Below are positions 54,707 to 64,000 of a stretch of 64,000 nt of DNA, in pieces. The translations under genes were made by a program, and so were the position numbers. Below the pieces are notes generated by a model, which saw only the letters and a program-made list of their open reading frames with translations, made no database searches and was not told the origin of the DNA. How positions within the stretch are numbered: position 1 is the stretch's first letter; each line of letters begins with the position of its first letter. Source of the DNA: an uncultured Rhizobium sp. (GTDB lineage Bacteria > Pseudomonadota > Alphaproteobacteria > Rhizobiales > Rhizobiaceae); assembly GCA_945952315.1 (NCBI GenBank), contig CAMFIE010000004.1, positions 1 to 64,000 on the forward strand. Reading direction: 5' to 3'.

Positions 54707-55970
54707 GCTTTTCGAGCCAGTTGGAGATGACAGCTTCGAGAGCTTCGACCAGCGCCTCGTCTTCCAGCTCTTCCACGATCTCGGCCACGAAGGCATTGAC
54801 CAGCAGGGCGCGCGCCTTGCGGGCAGGTATACCGCGCGCCATCAGATAGTAGAGATGGTTCCGGTCGATATCCGCAACCGTCGCCCCGTGGGCACACTGC
54901 ACGTCATCGGCAAAGATCTCGAGCTCCGGCTTCACCGAAAACTCGGCATCATCCGACATCAACAGCGTGTTGCAGGCCATGCGGGCATCGGTCTTCTGCG
55001 CATCGGGCGCAACGCGGATCTGGCCCTGGAACACGCCCTTTGCCCGGTCGAACACGACGGAACGGATGATCTCGGTCGAGGTCGTATCCGGCACGTCATG
55101 GCCAAGCGTCATGGTTACGTCCGTATGGCTTTCGCCACCCAGAAGGTTCACGCCGCGAAGCGTCAGGTCCGCACCGGCACCAGCCGTCACCACATGAATT
55201 TCCTGGCGCACCAGCTTGCCACCGGCATTGATGACGAAGAGCTTCAGCTTGGCGTCACCCTTCAGCACGACATTGATCTGGCCGAAATGGGTATCGGCAA
55301 GACCCTGCTGCTGCACGATGATCCAGGTTACTTCCGCGCCCTGCTCCAGTGTCAGCGACGAGACGGCAGAAACCAGCGCCTGCGCGGACGTCACCGCAAG
55401 GTGACGCTCGATCACCACGGCCTTTGCACCCGCACCGAACTGCGCGCTGTGGCGCATGTGCGATGCACCGCCTGCCTGAACGGCCTGCAGCTCGATCGCA
55501 TCTTCGATCTCGGCTCCGGCCGGAATATCCAGCACATAGCCATCCTTGACGAAAGAACCGTTGATCCGGCCGATGGTATCGTCGCCGCCACGGTCAGCCA
55601 GCAAAGCTGCCGCTTCTCCGCTTAGCAGCTTGTCGGCAAAAGGCGTTGCGCTGAAACCGAGGGCCAGCGCTGCACGATCCGCGCTGCCATTGGCAAGCGG
55701 CAGAACCTGCGTTTTCGCGATCAGCGGGTCTACCACCTCCACCTTGCCGGCCTGATCCTTCGGCATCGCCTTCAGCAGGTTCTTCAGATCGGTATAGTGC
55801 CAGCTTTCGATGCGCCGGGTCGGCAGACCATCCGTCTTCAGCGCGTGGGACAGCCTGTCGCGCACCGCCATCACCGCGCCATCGCCCGGCAGATCGGAAA
55901 GCGCAGCCGCATAGGCGGAAAGAAGCTCGGCCTCGGCAGCAGTCTGCCGGTTCAGATTGATCACAGTCAT
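54699..55970 (-). CDS. sufD: Fe-S cluster assembly protein SufD
   Basis: A 423-residue SufD subunit of the SufBCD scaffold. SufB/SufD-like beta-helix core with the DVQCAHGATV motif that carries the conserved Cys/His. It pairs with SufB and with the ATPase SufC. Start ATG 55970; the gene follows sufC by 24 bases and overlaps sufS. Confidence 0.96.
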   Translation of the reverse strand: MTVINLNRQTAAEAELLSAYAAALSDLPGDGAVMAVRDRLSHALKTDGLPTRRIESWHYTDLKNLLKAMPKDQAGKVEVVDPLIAKTQVLPLANGSADRAALALGFSATPFADKLLSGEAAALLADRGGDDTIGRINGSFVKDGYVLDIPAGAEIEDAIELQAVQAGGASHMRHSAQFGAGAKAVVIERHLAVTSAQALVSAVSSLTLEQGAEVTWIIVQQQGLADTHFGQINVVLKGDAKLKLFVINAGGKLVRQEIHVVTAGAGADLTLRGVNLLGGESHTDVTMTLGHDVPDTTSTEIIRSVVFDRAKGVFQGQIRVAPDAQKTDARMACNTLLMSDDAEFSVKPELEIFADDVQCAHGATVADIDRNHLYYLMARGIPARKARALLVNAFVAEIVEELEDEALVEALEAVISNWLEKHG

Positions 55971-55994
55971 GGACGTTCGTCCCTTCCCTTCGCC

Positions 55995-56750
55995 TCAGGC
56001 CGCAGCGCCGATGATATCGGCATAGCCATTGGCTTCCAGATCCAGCGCCAGCGACTTGTCACCGGTCTTGATCACCTGGCCCTTGTAGAGAACATGCACC
56101 GTGTCCGGCACGATATAATCGAGCAGGCGCTGGTAATGGGTGATGACGATCACGGCGCGATCCGGCGAGCGCAGTGCGTTGACGCCATCAGCCACGATTT
56201 TCAGCGCATCGATATCGAGACCGGAATCGGTTTCATCGAGAATGCAAAGGTTCGGCTGCAACAGCGCCATCTGCAGAATTTCCGCGCGCTTCTTTTCACC
56301 ACCCGAGAAGCCGACATTCAGCGGACGCTTCAGCATGTCGGTATCGATCTTCAGATGGGCGGCAGCCTCTTTCACGCGGCGCATGAATTCCGGCGTGGTC
56401 AGTTCCGCCTCGCCACGCGCCTTGCGCTGCTCGTTCATCGCCACCTTCAGAAACTGCATGGTGGCAACGCCGGGGATTTCCACCGGATACTGGAAGGCAA
56501 GGAACACGCCCTTTGCAGCGCGCTCAGCAGCATCAAGCTCCAGATTGCTTTCACCGTTATAGAGAATGTCGCCGGAGGTGACTTCATAATCCTCGCGACC
56601 GGAAAGGATATAGGAGAGCGTCGACTTGCCCGATCCGTTCGGTCCCATGATGGCCGCCACTTCGCCTGCCTTCACCGTGAGGTTCAGGCCCCGGATGATC
56701 TCGGTTTCGGTATCGGCGATCCTGGCATGCAGGTCTCTGATTTCAAGCAT
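55995..56750 (-). CDS. sufC: Fe-S cluster assembly ATPase SufC
   Basis: A 251-residue ABC-type ATPase. Walker A GPNGSGKST, the signature GFSGGEKKRAEILQ and Walker B LCILDETDSGLD are present. The ATG at 56750 is chosen because AAGGAAATGAAG gives it correct spacing. It drives the SufBCD complex. Unlike in most rhizobia the upstream sufB is separated from it by a 620-base insert. Confidence 0.97.
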   Translation of the reverse strand: MLEIRDLHARIADTETEIIRGLNLTVKAGEVAAIMGPNGSGKSTLSYILSGREDYEVTSGDILYNGESNLELDAAERAAKGVFLAFQYPVEIPGVATMQFLKVAMNEQRKARGEAELTTPEFMRRVKEAAAHLKIDTDMLKRPLNVGFSGGEKKRAEILQMALLQPNLCILDETDSGLDIDALKIVADGVNALRSPDRAVIVITHYQRLLDYIVPDTVHVLYKGQVIKTGDKSLALDLEANGYADIIGAAA

Positions 56751-56894
56751 CTTCATTTCCTTCCATGAGCGGTTTCAAGGACCGCCGTTTTACCTTTGCC
56801 CTTTCAGGCGATGTTCCTGGAGGTCTAACCTCCGATATCTACTCAATCCTGCAACTCGGAGGCCTTACGTGAAAGGATTCACACAACGCCCACA

Positions 56895-57003
56895 GTCGTC
56901 ATCCTCGGGCTTGTCCCGAGGATCTGCTGCTGCATCAGCAAACGCTACCGTCGAACCGGTCTCACCCTTGGCATATCCTCGGGACAAGCCCGAGGATGAC
57001 GAC
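56895..57003. repeat. Perfect 29-bp inverted repeat with internal hairpins (REP-like)
   Basis: Left arm 56895-56923 and right arm 56975-57003 are exact inverses, separated by 51 bases. Each arm itself contains an internal hairpin (ATCCTCGGG / CCCGAGGAT). The right arm ends 8 bases from the stop of the GIY-YIG gene. The whole thus resembles a REP/BIME-like element in the suf operon. Confidence 0.9.
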
Positions 57004-57011
57004 CGAGCCGC

Positions 57012-57353
57012 TTAGTTATAGTCATCCCATTGCTGCGTATTCGGATGCGGTACGTAAACATTGTCCAGCTCGTAAATCCGATCAAACAAATCAAGCCATG
57101 TTGGATTGAAATCTTCAATCAGCCTTATCTTCCAGTCTCGCCTATATCGTTTCAAAGCCTTTTCACGTCGAATGGCCAATACGGTGTTCGGGTGTCTTTC
57201 AAACCACACAAGACTTTTTGCATTATATCTGGATGTGAACCCCTTCCTTAATTCACCACGATGCTCAACCATTCGCCCCTGCAAATCGCTTGTCACACCG
57301 GTGTAAATAACCCCTCGCGGCCTATCTGACGTCATGTAGACAAAACCGGTCAC
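57012..57353 (-). CDS. GIY-YIG nuclease family protein
   Basis: A 113-residue protein of the single-domain GIY-YIG (UPF0213-like) family. GVIYTGVTSDLQGRMVEHR covers the Y-x-G and Arg motif, LVWFERHPNTVLAIRREKALKRYRRDWKIRLIE covers the remaining catalytic region. It starts with GTG at 57353 (GAGG upstream), only 21 bases after the sufB stop, and ends 8 bases from the inverted repeat. It is not part of Fe-S assembly and looks like an intruder in the operon. Confidence 0.88.
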   Translation of the reverse strand: MTGFVYMTSDRPRGVIYTGVTSDLQGRMVEHRGELRKGFTSRYNAKSLVWFERHPNTVLAIRREKALKRYRRDWKIRLIEDFNPTWLDLFDRIYELDNVYVPHPNTQQWDDYN

Positions 57354-57374
57354 GGAAGAACCTCTTCGGATGTA

Positions 57375-58844
57375 TTACCCCACGCTGCCTTCCAGCGAGA
57401 TGCCGATCAGTTTCTGGGCTTCCACGGCAAATTCCATCGGAAGCTCCTGAATGACCTCGCGCACGAAACCATTGACGATGAGCGCGATTGCCGCTTCCTC
57501 CGGAATGCCGCGCTGCAGGCAATAGAAGAGCTGGTCTTCGGAAATCTTGGAGGTCGTTGCCTCGTGCTCGAACTGGGCAGTCGCGTTCTTGGCCTCGATA
57601 TAGGGCACGGTATGCGCCCCGCATTTGTCCCCGATCAGCAGGCTGTCGCACTGGGTGAAGTTGCGGGCATTTTCCGCCTTGCGATGGGCCGAGACCTGAC
57701 CGCGATAGGTGTTGTTGGAAAAGCCAGCCGAAATGCCCTTCGAGATGATGCGGCTCGACGTGTTCTTGCCGAGATGGATCATCTTGGTGCCGCTATCCAC
57801 CTGCTGGTGGCCATTGGACACGGCAATGGAATAGAACTCGCCACGCGAGCCGTCTCCGCGCAGGATGCAGGACGGATATTTCCAGGTGATCGCGGAGCCG
57901 GTTTCCACCTGTGTCCAGGAGATTTTCGAGTTCTTGCCGCGGCAATCGCCGCGCTTCGTCACGAAATTATAGATGCCGCCCTTGCCTTCCTTGTCGCCCG
58001 GATACCAGTTCTGGACGGTGGAATACTTGATTTCGGCATCATCGAGCGCCACCAGCTCCACGACGGCGGCGTGCAACTGGTTTTCGTCACGCTGCGGTGC
58101 CGTGCAGCCCTCGAGATAGGAGACATAGGCCCCCTCTTCCGCGATGATCAGCGTACGCTCGAACTGGCCAGTGTTCTTTTCGTTGATGCGGAAATAGGTG
58201 GAAAGCTCCATCGGGCAGCGGGTGCCCTTCGGCACGAACACGAAAGACCCGTCCGTGAAGACAGCGGAGTTCAGCGTCGCATAATAGTTGTCCGTGGTCG
58301 GCACCACCGAGCCCAGATATTTGCGTACCAGATCCGGATATTCGCGCACGGCTTCGGAGATCGACATGAAGATCACGCCCGCCTTCTTCAGCTCTTCCTT
58401 GAAGGTGGTGACCACCGATACGGAATCGAAAACGGCATCGACGGCGATCTTGGAGGACTTCACACCCGCCAGCATTTCCTGCTCACGCAACGGAATGCCG
58501 AGCTTTTCATAGGTGCGCAGCAGCTCCGGATCGACCTCGTCCAGCGACTTCGGACCGGTCGTGTTCTTCGGCGCGGCGTAGTAATAGATGTCGTTGAAGT
58601 CGATCTTCGGATAATCGACGCGCGCCCAGGTGGGCTCTTCCATGGTCAGCCAGCGCTTGTAGGCGTCAAGCCGCCATTCCAGCATCCATTCCGGCTCCTG
58701 CTTCTTGGCGGAAATGAAGCGGATGATATCCTCGTTCAGCCCCTTCGGAGCCTTCTCCACCTCGATATTGGTCTCGAAGCCATACTTGTACTGGTCAACA
58801 TCGATCTGACGGACCTGATCGATCGTTTCCTGAACCGCAGCCAT
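57375..58844 (-). CDS. sufB: Fe-S cluster assembly protein SufB
   Basis: A 489-residue SufB, the main scaffold subunit on which the cluster is formed. Conserved stretches [35 protein letters not shown]-like ([16 protein letters not shown]) and the C-terminal [14 protein letters not shown] with Cys are visible. Normal length. ATG at 58844. Upstream 58845-58998 separates it from the NifS-type gene and contains TTGCTGAATAGCAA, a small palindrome near 58964. Confidence 0.97.
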   Translation of the reverse strand: MAAVQETIDQVRQIDVDQYKYGFETNIEVEKAPKGLNEDIIRFISAKKQEPEWMLEWRLDAYKRWLTMEEPTWARVDYPKIDFNDIYYYAAPKNTTGPKSLDEVDPELLRTYEKLGIPLREQEMLAGVKSSKIAVDAVFDSVSVVTTFKEELKKAGVIFMSISEAVREYPDLVRKYLGSVVPTTDNYYATLNSAVFTDGSFVFVPKGTRCPMELSTYFRINEKNTGQFERTLIIAEEGAYVSYLEGCTAPQRDENQLHAAVVELVALDDAEIKYSTVQNWYPGDKEGKGGIYNFVTKRGDCRGKNSKISWTQVETGSAITWKYPSCILRGDGSRGEFYSIAVSNGHQQVDSGTKMIHLGKNTSSRIISKGISAGFSNNTYRGQVSAHRKAENARNFTQCDSLLIGDKCGAHTVPYIEAKNATAQFEHEATTSKISEDQLFYCLQRGIPEEAAIALIVNGFVREVIQELPMEFAVEAQKLIGISLEGSVG

Positions 58845-58998
58845 TCTCGCACTCCAATCTCGCCGGGGCCAAATACCCGGCAGCTTGTCTTTCGGGACGG
58901 TGTGTTACCGCCTTCATCTAGTCTTGCAGAGGCGGATTTTCATCCCCCTTGTCCAGCATAAAATTGCTATTCAGCAAATTCATGCCCGACGAATTGTC

Positions 58999-60162
58999 TC
59001 ATGCCGCACCCGCCAGCCGCCGCCGCGAGGCGATGCGCGCGAATGCCGCAACAGCGCGCTCCATATCCGCTGCCGTCGTCTCGGCGCCGATGGAGAGGCG
59101 CAGCGCCCCCAGTTTCGGGTCGCAACCCATCGCGGCCAGCACATGGCTTTCCCCAACCCGCCCTGAAGAGCAGGCCGACCCCGCCGAAAGCGCGATGCCT
59201 TCGAGATCGAATGCGATCTGCCCGGTCTCCGCCTTCAGGCCGGGAAGCGAAAAGAAGCTGGTGTTTCCGACCCGCGCCACAGCTTCGCCATGGATGATCA
59301 CATCCGGCGCGTGCCGCCGCATAGCCGCCTCGAAGTCATCCCGAAGCTTTTGCACGCCGACCATGCGGCCTTCGATACTCTGTGCAGCCGCACGGGCAGC
59401 CGCGCCAAAACCGATAATGCCGAGCAGGTTTTCCGTGCCGGAGCGATGGCCCTTTTCCTGCCCGCCGCCCCGGATAAGCGGCTTCGGCATCAGCACCTCG
59501 CCCTTGCCGATCAGCGCGCCGACACCCTTCGGTCCACCCATCTTGTGAGCGGACAGGATGACGAAATCGGCAGCCTCCGCATGGAAGGCGATATCCAGCC
59601 TGCCTGCGGCCTGAACCGCATCCACCACCAAAAGACCACCATGCGCCTTCACGATGGCAGCGGCTTCCGCAACCGGCTGGATGATGCCCGTTTCATTGTT
59701 CACGAGCATCAAGGCGACCATTGGCAGTCCGGTGGACCGGTCATGTGTGGCAAGCATACCTTCGAGCGCGGCAAGATCGAGCCGACCGTCCCTGCAGACG
59801 GCTATCTCGCTCACCTGATCGGCTCCAAACCGCCCACCTTCACGGATAGCGGGATGCTCGATGGCGCTGACATAGAGATGGCCGATGGCAAGCGGCGAGC
59901 GGCCCATCTGAAAGTGGGGGCAGAGCACAAGATTGGCCGCTTCCGTGGCCCCGCTGGTGAAAATCACATGCGCCGCATCCCGTCCGGCAAGTGCGGCAAC
60001 ATCGCGCCGCGCCTCGGAAAGGGCAGCTTTTGCCGCGCGACCTTCCGCATGCACTGACGACGGATTGCCCGGCAGATCCATCGCGCGCAGCATTGCCGCG
60101 CGGGCCTCATCGGCCAGCGGCGCCGTCGCATTCCAGTCAAGATAGAGCCGCTGGGCAGTCAT
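58999..60162 (-). CDS. NifS/IscS-type cysteine desulfurase
   Basis: A 387-residue class I PLP cysteine desulfurase. PLP Lys in SAHKMGGPKG, catalytic Cys in SAGSACSSGRV, and HRSGTENLLGI. This supplies sulfur for general thiol transfer or Fe-S assembly, in addition to SufS. Rhizobial genomes often have such a gene upstream of sufB. ATG at 60162; the first gene on the minus strand after the divergent promoter region. Confidence 0.94.
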   Translation of the reverse strand: MTAQRLYLDWNATAPLADEARAAMLRAMDLPGNPSSVHAEGRAAKAALSEARRDVAALAGRDAAHVIFTSGATEAANLVLCPHFQMGRSPLAIGHLYVSAIEHPAIREGGRFGADQVSEIAVCRDGRLDLAALEGMLATHDRSTGLPMVALMLVNNETGIIQPVAEAAAIVKAHGGLLVVDAVQAAGRLDIAFHAEAADFVILSAHKMGGPKGVGALIGKGEVLMPKPLIRGGGQEKGHRSGTENLLGIIGFGAAARAAAQSIEGRMVGVQKLRDDFEAAMRRHAPDVIIHGEAVARVGNTSFFSLPGLKAETGQIAFDLEGIALSAGSACSSGRVGESHVLAAMGCDPKLGALRLSIGAETTAADMERAVAAFARIASRRRLAGAA

Positions 60163-60373
60163 TGTTCAAGCCAGGTTTTGCGCTCGCGGGGAGCAGGTGG
60201 TTCATTTTTCTTGAATTTCCTGTCGCGCTTGCCTTAAGACACAGTGCACGGTGTGCAACAGCACCGACAGTTTTTAATGGTTCTAAGTTTCTAGAAAACC
60301 TGAGAATGAGAGTCAAGTCAAACTCCGCCTCGGGCATGTGGATTGGAACCAGAAACCTTAAACCGGAGTACCG
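60163..60373. promoter_or_regulatory. Divergent control region with possible RirA-type site
   Basis: This 211-base gap holds promoters of the NifS-type gene (minus) and the alpha/beta hydrolase (plus). A TGA-N9-TCA sequence at 60301-60315 fits the published iron-responsive operator pattern of RirA, and TTCTA-N6-TAGAA at 60281-60296 is another palindrome. Iron control of rhizobial suf genes by RirA/Irr is known, but a single match in 200 bases can be chance. Confidence 0.35.
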
Positions 60374-61051
60374 ATGCCTGAAGTGATTTTCAACGGCCCC
60401 GCCGGCCGCCTTGAAGGACGTTACCAGCCTTCCAAGGAGAAGAGCGCACCGATCGCCATCATCCTGCACCCGCATCCGCAATTCGGCGGCACGATGAACA
60501 ACCAGATCGTCTATCAGCTGTTCTATCTCTTCCAGAAGCGCGGCTTCACCACTCTCCGCTTCAATTTCCGCTCGATTGGTCGCAGCCAGGGCGAATTCGA
60601 CCATGGAGCGGGCGAACTGTCAGACGCCGCTTCGGCACTCGACTGGGTGCAGAGCCTGCATCCCGATTCCAAGAGCTGCTGGGTGGCCGGCTATTCCTTC
60701 GGTGCATGGATCGGCATGCAGCTTCTGATGCGTCGTCCGGAAATCGAAGGCTTCATCTCGGTCGCGCCGCAGCCGAACACCTATGATTTCTCCTTCCTCG
60801 CCCCCTGCCCGTCTTCCGGCCTGATCATCAATGGCGATGCCGACAAGGTGGCTCCGGAAAAGGACGTGAACGGGCTGGTGGAAAAGCTGAAGACCCAGAA
60901 GGGCATTCTCATCACCCACAAGACCATTCCCGGCGCGAACCACTTCTTCACCGGACAGGTGGATGCACTGACCGCCGCCTGCGAAGACTATGTCGACCGC
61001 CGCCTGAACGGCGAGCTGACCCCGGAGCCGGCCGCAAAGCGCATTCGCTAA
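60374..61051 (+). CDS. Alpha/beta hydrolase
   Basis: A 225-residue alpha/beta hydrolase. Oxyanion/early strand LHPHPQFGGTMNNQIV (typical of the small dienelactone-like/esterase branch), nucleophile elbow GYSFGAW, Asp in INGDADKVAP and His in GANHFFTG. No signal peptide. Substrate unknown. Divergent from the suf-region gene, so it shares the control region 60163-60373. Confidence 0.9.
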   Translation: MPEVIFNGPAGRLEGRYQPSKEKSAPIAIILHPHPQFGGTMNNQIVYQLFYLFQKRGFTTLRFNFRSIGRSQGEFDHGAGELSDAASALDWVQSLHPDSKSCWVAGYSFGAWIGMQLLMRRPEIEGFISVAPQPNTYDFSFLAPCPSSGLIINGDADKVAPEKDVNGLVEKLKTQKGILITHKTIPGANHFFTGQVDALTAACEDYVDRRLNGELTPEPAAKRIR

Positions 61052-61130
61052 TTCGGAAATAGTGATTTTAAAGATTGAGGCGGATCAAGACTTCGGTTAT
61101 GATCCGCCTCATTGCTTTTGAGGGACAGTC

Positions 61131-61334
61131 ATGGACCCGCTTGCCCGTCAGACCGAAAATGAAAAAAACGACATGCTCGACCTTTTGGACGAGGATGGCA
61201 TGCTTGGCGGCTATACCAAGGAGACGTTGCTGGCAACGCTAGAAGAGGCGGATGCCTCCGGAGATTCGGAGATGGCATGGGATACCCTGATCCGCGATCT
61301 CAACCTTCAGCATTTTGGTCGGGATAGGCTCTAA
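61131..61334 (+). CDS. Putative antitoxin partner of the ParE-type toxin
   Basis: A 67-residue acidic protein upstream of the toxin, whose start codon follows directly on its stop. It has DMLDLLDEDGMLGGYTKETLLATLEEADASGD but no clear ribbon-helix-helix or ParD/RelB motif; I cannot assign a known antitoxin family. Assigned by position and size. ATG with a GAGGGAC-like site. Confidence 0.65.
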   Translation: MDPLARQTENEKNDMLDLLDEDGMLGGYTKETLLATLEEADASGDSEMAWDTLIRDLNLQHFGRDRL

Positions 61335-61625
61335 TTGCGCTCCATTTCGTTATCGCGTCAAGCGGATGCAGATATGAAACATCTCTACGCATGGAGCGTT
61401 GCCTATTTTGGTACAAGACAGGCCGAAAACTATATACAGGGTTTGTTGCGCCGAATTGAAATTTTAAGGGAAAACCCCGAACTCGGAACACGAATGGAAG
61501 CAAGTGAATCCGGAATTCGCAAGCTCATCTATCGTACACATATCGTGTTTTACCGGATACAGCCCACAAAAATCCGTATCATAAGGGTCATGGATGCAAT
61601 GCGAGGCATCAGAATTCAAACCTGA
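61335..61625 (+). CDS. parE: ParE/RelE-family toxin
   Basis: A 96-residue RelE/ParE-superfamily toxin. [21 protein letters not shown] at the N-terminus, [12 protein letters not shown] helix and the C-terminal [16 protein letters not shown] are typical of ParE. Start is a TTG immediately after the antitoxin stop, an unusual arrangement that suggests coupled translation. ParE members poison DNA gyrase. Its last 10 bases overlap the end of anmK. Confidence 0.85.
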   Translation: MRSISLSRQADADMKHLYAWSVAYFGTRQAENYIQGLLRRIEILRENPELGTRMEASESGIRKLIYRTHIVFYRIQPTKIRIIRVMDAMRGIRIQT

Positions 61626-62737
61626 ACGACTACCCCTCCCGTAACCGGCTGCCGCACGCCTGTGGTGCCCGGAAAAGTCAGTGGAAGGCCTTTTTGCGCA
61701 CGCACGGCGAGATAGGCCCAGGCTTCGGCTTCCATCGCATCGCCATCAAATCCGGCTTCTTCGGCAGAGGCAACCTGCGCCCCGTGCCCGGCAGCAAGGC
61801 GCTGCAGATCCTGCATGATGATGCCGTTCAAGCGCCCGCCGCCGCAGATGACGAAGCGTTCTGGAAACGGGGAAAGATGCGATGCAGATCGGATAATCGC
61901 GGCTGCGGCCACATGCGCGAGCGTGCGTGCGCCATCCGCCAGCTCAACCTCACCGCTTTCCGGCGGGCGAAAATCAATCCGGTCGAGCGAGCGGCGAACC
62001 TCCGCTGTAAAAAACGGATGATCGAGATAGCGCACAGCGAGGCTTTCCACGATCCGGCCTTCGCTTGCGATCCGCCCACCCTGATCATAGGGAATCCCCG
62101 CCTCGCGCTCCACCCACTGGTCGATCAGCGTATTGCCGGGGCCGCTGTCATAGGCACGGATCGTGCCATCCGGGCCAATCGCGGTCAGATTGGAAATGCC
62201 GCCGATATTGACGAAGCAGACGCCCGCCTTGCCCGAATTCAGCCCGGCGGCAAGAGCCGCATGATAGGCAGGCACCAGCGGCGCGCCCTGCCCGCCATGG
62301 CGCATGTCATTCGCCCGCATGTCGTAAACAACCGGGATTCCGGTCTTTTCCGCCAGCAACGGCCCATCACCAAGCTGCACCGTCAAGGCGTTATCGGGTC
62401 GATGCAGCACGGTCTGGCCATGAAAACCGATGAGATCGATATCCGAGGCGTTCAAACCGTATCGTGAAATGAAAGACTCAACGGCAATCGCATGACGCAA
62501 CGTCAGTTCCCGCTCCACCCAGGGGAGCGAACCAGGCCTCTCGCGCCGGTCGCGGATCGACAGGGCATCGTCCAGCGCACGCTTCAGCGCCTCGCGAAAG
62601 GCGGGATCATAGGGAATGCCGAGAAAGGGGCCGCGCTCGACGATATCCAAGCCATTGGTGCGGATCAGCGCGACATCGATGCCGTCCATGGAGGTGCCGC
62701 TCATCAGGCCGATGGCAGTCAAAAGCGGTTCAGTCAT
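61616..62737 (-). CDS. anmK: Anhydro-N-acetylmuramic acid kinase
   Basis: A 373-residue kinase that phosphorylates anhydroMurNAc during cell wall recycling. ATP-binding [13 protein letters not shown] at the N-terminus, [10 protein letters not shown] and [10 protein letters not shown], and [10 protein letters not shown] are visible. ATG at 62737 with GGGAGGG upstream. It lies back to back with tyrS (divergent), as is usual in Rhizobiales. Confidence 0.96.
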   Translation of the reverse strand: MTEPLLTAIGLMSGTSMDGIDVALIRTNGLDIVERGPFLGIPYDPAFREALKRALDDALSIRDRRERPGSLPWVERELTLRHAIAVESFISRYGLNASDIDLIGFHGQTVLHRPDNALTVQLGDGPLLAEKTGIPVVYDMRANDMRHGGQGAPLVPAYHAALAAGLNSGKAGVCFVNIGGISNLTAIGPDGTIRAYDSGPGNTLIDQWVEREAGIPYDQGGRIASEGRIVESLAVRYLDHPFFTAEVRRSLDRIDFRPPESGEVELADGARTLAHVAAAAIIRSASHLSPFPERFVICGGGRLNGIIMQDLQRLAAGHGAQVASAEEAGFDGDAMEAEAWAYLAVRAQKGLPLTFPGTTGVRQPVTGGVVVQV

Positions 62738-62843
62738 CAATCCCTCCCGAAACCGGCACGAAACGGGTGCACAGCGCAAAAAACAATGCTAAAGCGCGGT
62801 CCAATCCCACCATCAGCCTCCCTGACTTACAGAGATCACGTTC

Positions 62844-64000
62844 ATGGCCGAGTTCAAATCCGATTTCCTTCGCACGCTCTCCGAGCGCGGCTTCATTCAT
62901 CAGGTGTCCGATGAATCGGGCCTTGATGCTCTTTTACAGAAGGAAACGGTCAGCGCCTATATCGGCTTCGATCCGACAGCCCCTTCCCTGCATGCGGGCT
63001 CGCTGATCCAGATCATGATGCTGCACTGGTTCCAGGCCACCGGCCACCGGGCGATTTCGCTGATGGGTGGCGGCACCGGCATGGTCGGCGATCCGTCCTT
63101 CAAGGATGAAGCCCGCTCTCTGATGACCGTCGAAACCATCGAGGACAATATCGCTTCGATCAAACGCGTTTTTGCCCATTACCTCACCTATGGTGACGGG
63201 CCGAAGGATGCGATGATGGTGAACAATGCCGAATGGCTGCGCTCCATCAATTATCTGGAATTCCTGCGCGATGTCGGCCGGCATTTCTCGGTGAACCGCA
63301 TGCTCTCCTTCGACAGCGTGAAGACTCGTCTGGACCGCGAGCAGTCGCTCTCCTTCCTCGAATTCAACTACATGATCCTGCAGGCCTATGACTTCGTGGA
63401 GCTGGCCAAGCGCTATGACTGCCGCCTGCAGATGGGCGGATCGGATCAGTGGGGCAATATCGTCAATGGCATCGATCTTGGCCACCGCATGGGCACCAAA
63501 CAGCTTTACGCGCTGACCTCGCCGCTGCTCACCACCTCCTCGGGTGCGAAAATGGGCAAATCGGCCAATGGCGCGGTCTGGCTGAATGCGGACATGCTCT
63601 CGGCCTATGACTTCTGGCAATACTGGCGCAACACCGAAGATGCGGATGTTTCCCGCTTCCTGAAGCTCTACACCAAGCTGCCGATGGACGAGATCGCGAA
63701 GCTTGCGGCACTTGGTGGCTCGGAGATCAACGAGGCAAAGAAGATCCTTGCGACGGAAGTCACCGCCATCCTGCATGGCCGCAACGCCGCCGAACAGGCC
63801 GCCGAAACCGCCCGCAAGACCTTCGAGGAAGGCGCACTTGCCGCCGATCTGCCGTCGATTGAAATCGAAAAGGCAGAGCTCGAGGCGGGGATCGGCATTC
63901 TCTCGCTGTTTGTGAAGGCAGGTCTTGCCGAGTCCAACGGCGAAGCCCGCCGTCATGTGAAGGGCGGCGCGGTGCGGGTGAATGACAAGCCGGTGAGCGA
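62844..64000 (+). CDS. tyrS: Tyrosyl-tRNA synthetase (3' end beyond window)
   Basis: First 385 residues of TyrRS, which charges tRNA-Tyr. HIGH-like motif [18 protein letters not shown]-like [10 protein letters not shown], and [15 protein letters not shown] are present; the S4 domain ([14 protein letters not shown]) begins at the end. ATG at 62844; frame open to the window edge. Confidence 0.97.
   Translation, partial: MAEFKSDFLRTLSERGFIHQVSDESGLDALLQKETVSAYIGFDPTAPSLHAGSLIQIMMLHWFQATGHRAISLMGGGTGMVGDPSFKDEARSLMTVETIEDNIASIKRVFAHYLTYGDGPKDAMMVNNAEWLRSINYLEFLRDVGRHFSVNRMLSFDSVKTRLDREQSLSFLEFNYMILQAYDFVELAKRYDCRLQMGGSDQWGNIVNGIDLGHRMGTKQLYALTSPLLTTSSGAKMGKSANGAVWLNADMLSAYDFWQYWRNTEDADVSRFLKLYTKLPMDEIAKLAALGGSEINEAKKILATEVTAILHGRNAAEQAAETARKTFEEGALAADLPSIEIEKAELEAGIGILSLFVKAGLAESNGEARRHVKGGAVRVNDKPVS

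Noticed and set aside
57564-58961. A 465-residue plus-strand frame opposite sufB
   Set aside because: Antisense shadow of sufB.
1-64000. CRISPR array or prophage
   Set aside because: No spaced direct repeats or phage structural genes were noticed.

Overview
The window is a 64 kb piece of an alphaproteobacterial chromosome, most likely from the Rhizobiaceae (Agrobacterium/Rhizobium group). This rests on GC-rich, densely packed housekeeping genes, the family set (DUF2336, IalB, PAS_5, PilZ, ATP12, a BTLCP transglutaminase-like protein, DUF1489, Pfam-style rhizobial small proteins), a RIME-like palindromic repeat at 42899-43017, and the sufB/sufC/sufD/sufS/sufT/sufA order with an extra NifS-type desulfurase upstream. 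No phage, plasmid, rRNA or CRISPR signature was seen; the window is core chromosome with a few accessory intrusions.

Layout. 1-9.4 kb: 3' end of glnA, an orphan TAXI binding protein with a coiled-coil membrane protein, hspQ, an IalB protein, a YejA-like binding protein followed by a FrnE/DsbA-like oxidoreductase, a GNAT acetyltransferase, alpha-carbonic anhydrase and a DUF2336 protein. 9.6-20 kb: degenerate CitE-like protein, flavin reductase and nitroreductase pair, a secreted three-repeat protein, GFA-like protein, acyltransferase, thrS, yidD, a NifU-like scaffold, folE, hisI, patatin and CBS proteins. 20-31.6 kb: rhomboid protease, a candidate small RNA, PAS_5 and PilZ proteins, an AT-rich island before a BTLCP protease, a D-Ala-D-Ala carboxypeptidase with SPOR domain, sdaA and several membrane proteins.

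31.6-46.8 kb: MerR regulator, mgtE, a peptide-deformylase relative that has lost its metal ligands and whose 3' end overlaps lipB, tRNA-Leu(GAG), an XRE regulator, a DMT exporter, a site-2 protease with an SRPBCC-like N-terminus, the glutathione-dependent formaldehyde detoxification set (frmA class III dehydrogenase, gfa, fghA, with yaiI and sugE between or after), ATP12, an RluA-type pseudouridine synthase, crcB and a copper-chaperone pair. 46.9-51.6 kb: a tandem glycine riboswitch controlling gcvT-gcvH-gcvP. 51.7-64 kb: an orphan FlgC-like protein, a BrnTA toxin-antitoxin pair, the suf operon, an alpha/beta hydrolase, a ParE-type toxin with an unrecognised antitoxin, anmK and the beginning of tyrS (cut by the window edge).

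Connections: lipB supplies the lipoyl group that GcvH (and other lipoyl proteins) needs; gcvTHP and sdaA both handle one-carbon/serine-glycine flow; frmA-gfa-fghA oxidise formaldehyde through glutathione; the suf genes build Fe-S clusters for proteins such as SdaA. The most unusual features are the GIY-YIG gene with a perfect 29-bp inverted repeat sitting inside the suf operon, the inactive-looking deformylase overlapping lipB, the SRPBCC-S2P fusion, the ParE toxin with a non-standard partner, and the terminator placed just before the rhomboid gene.
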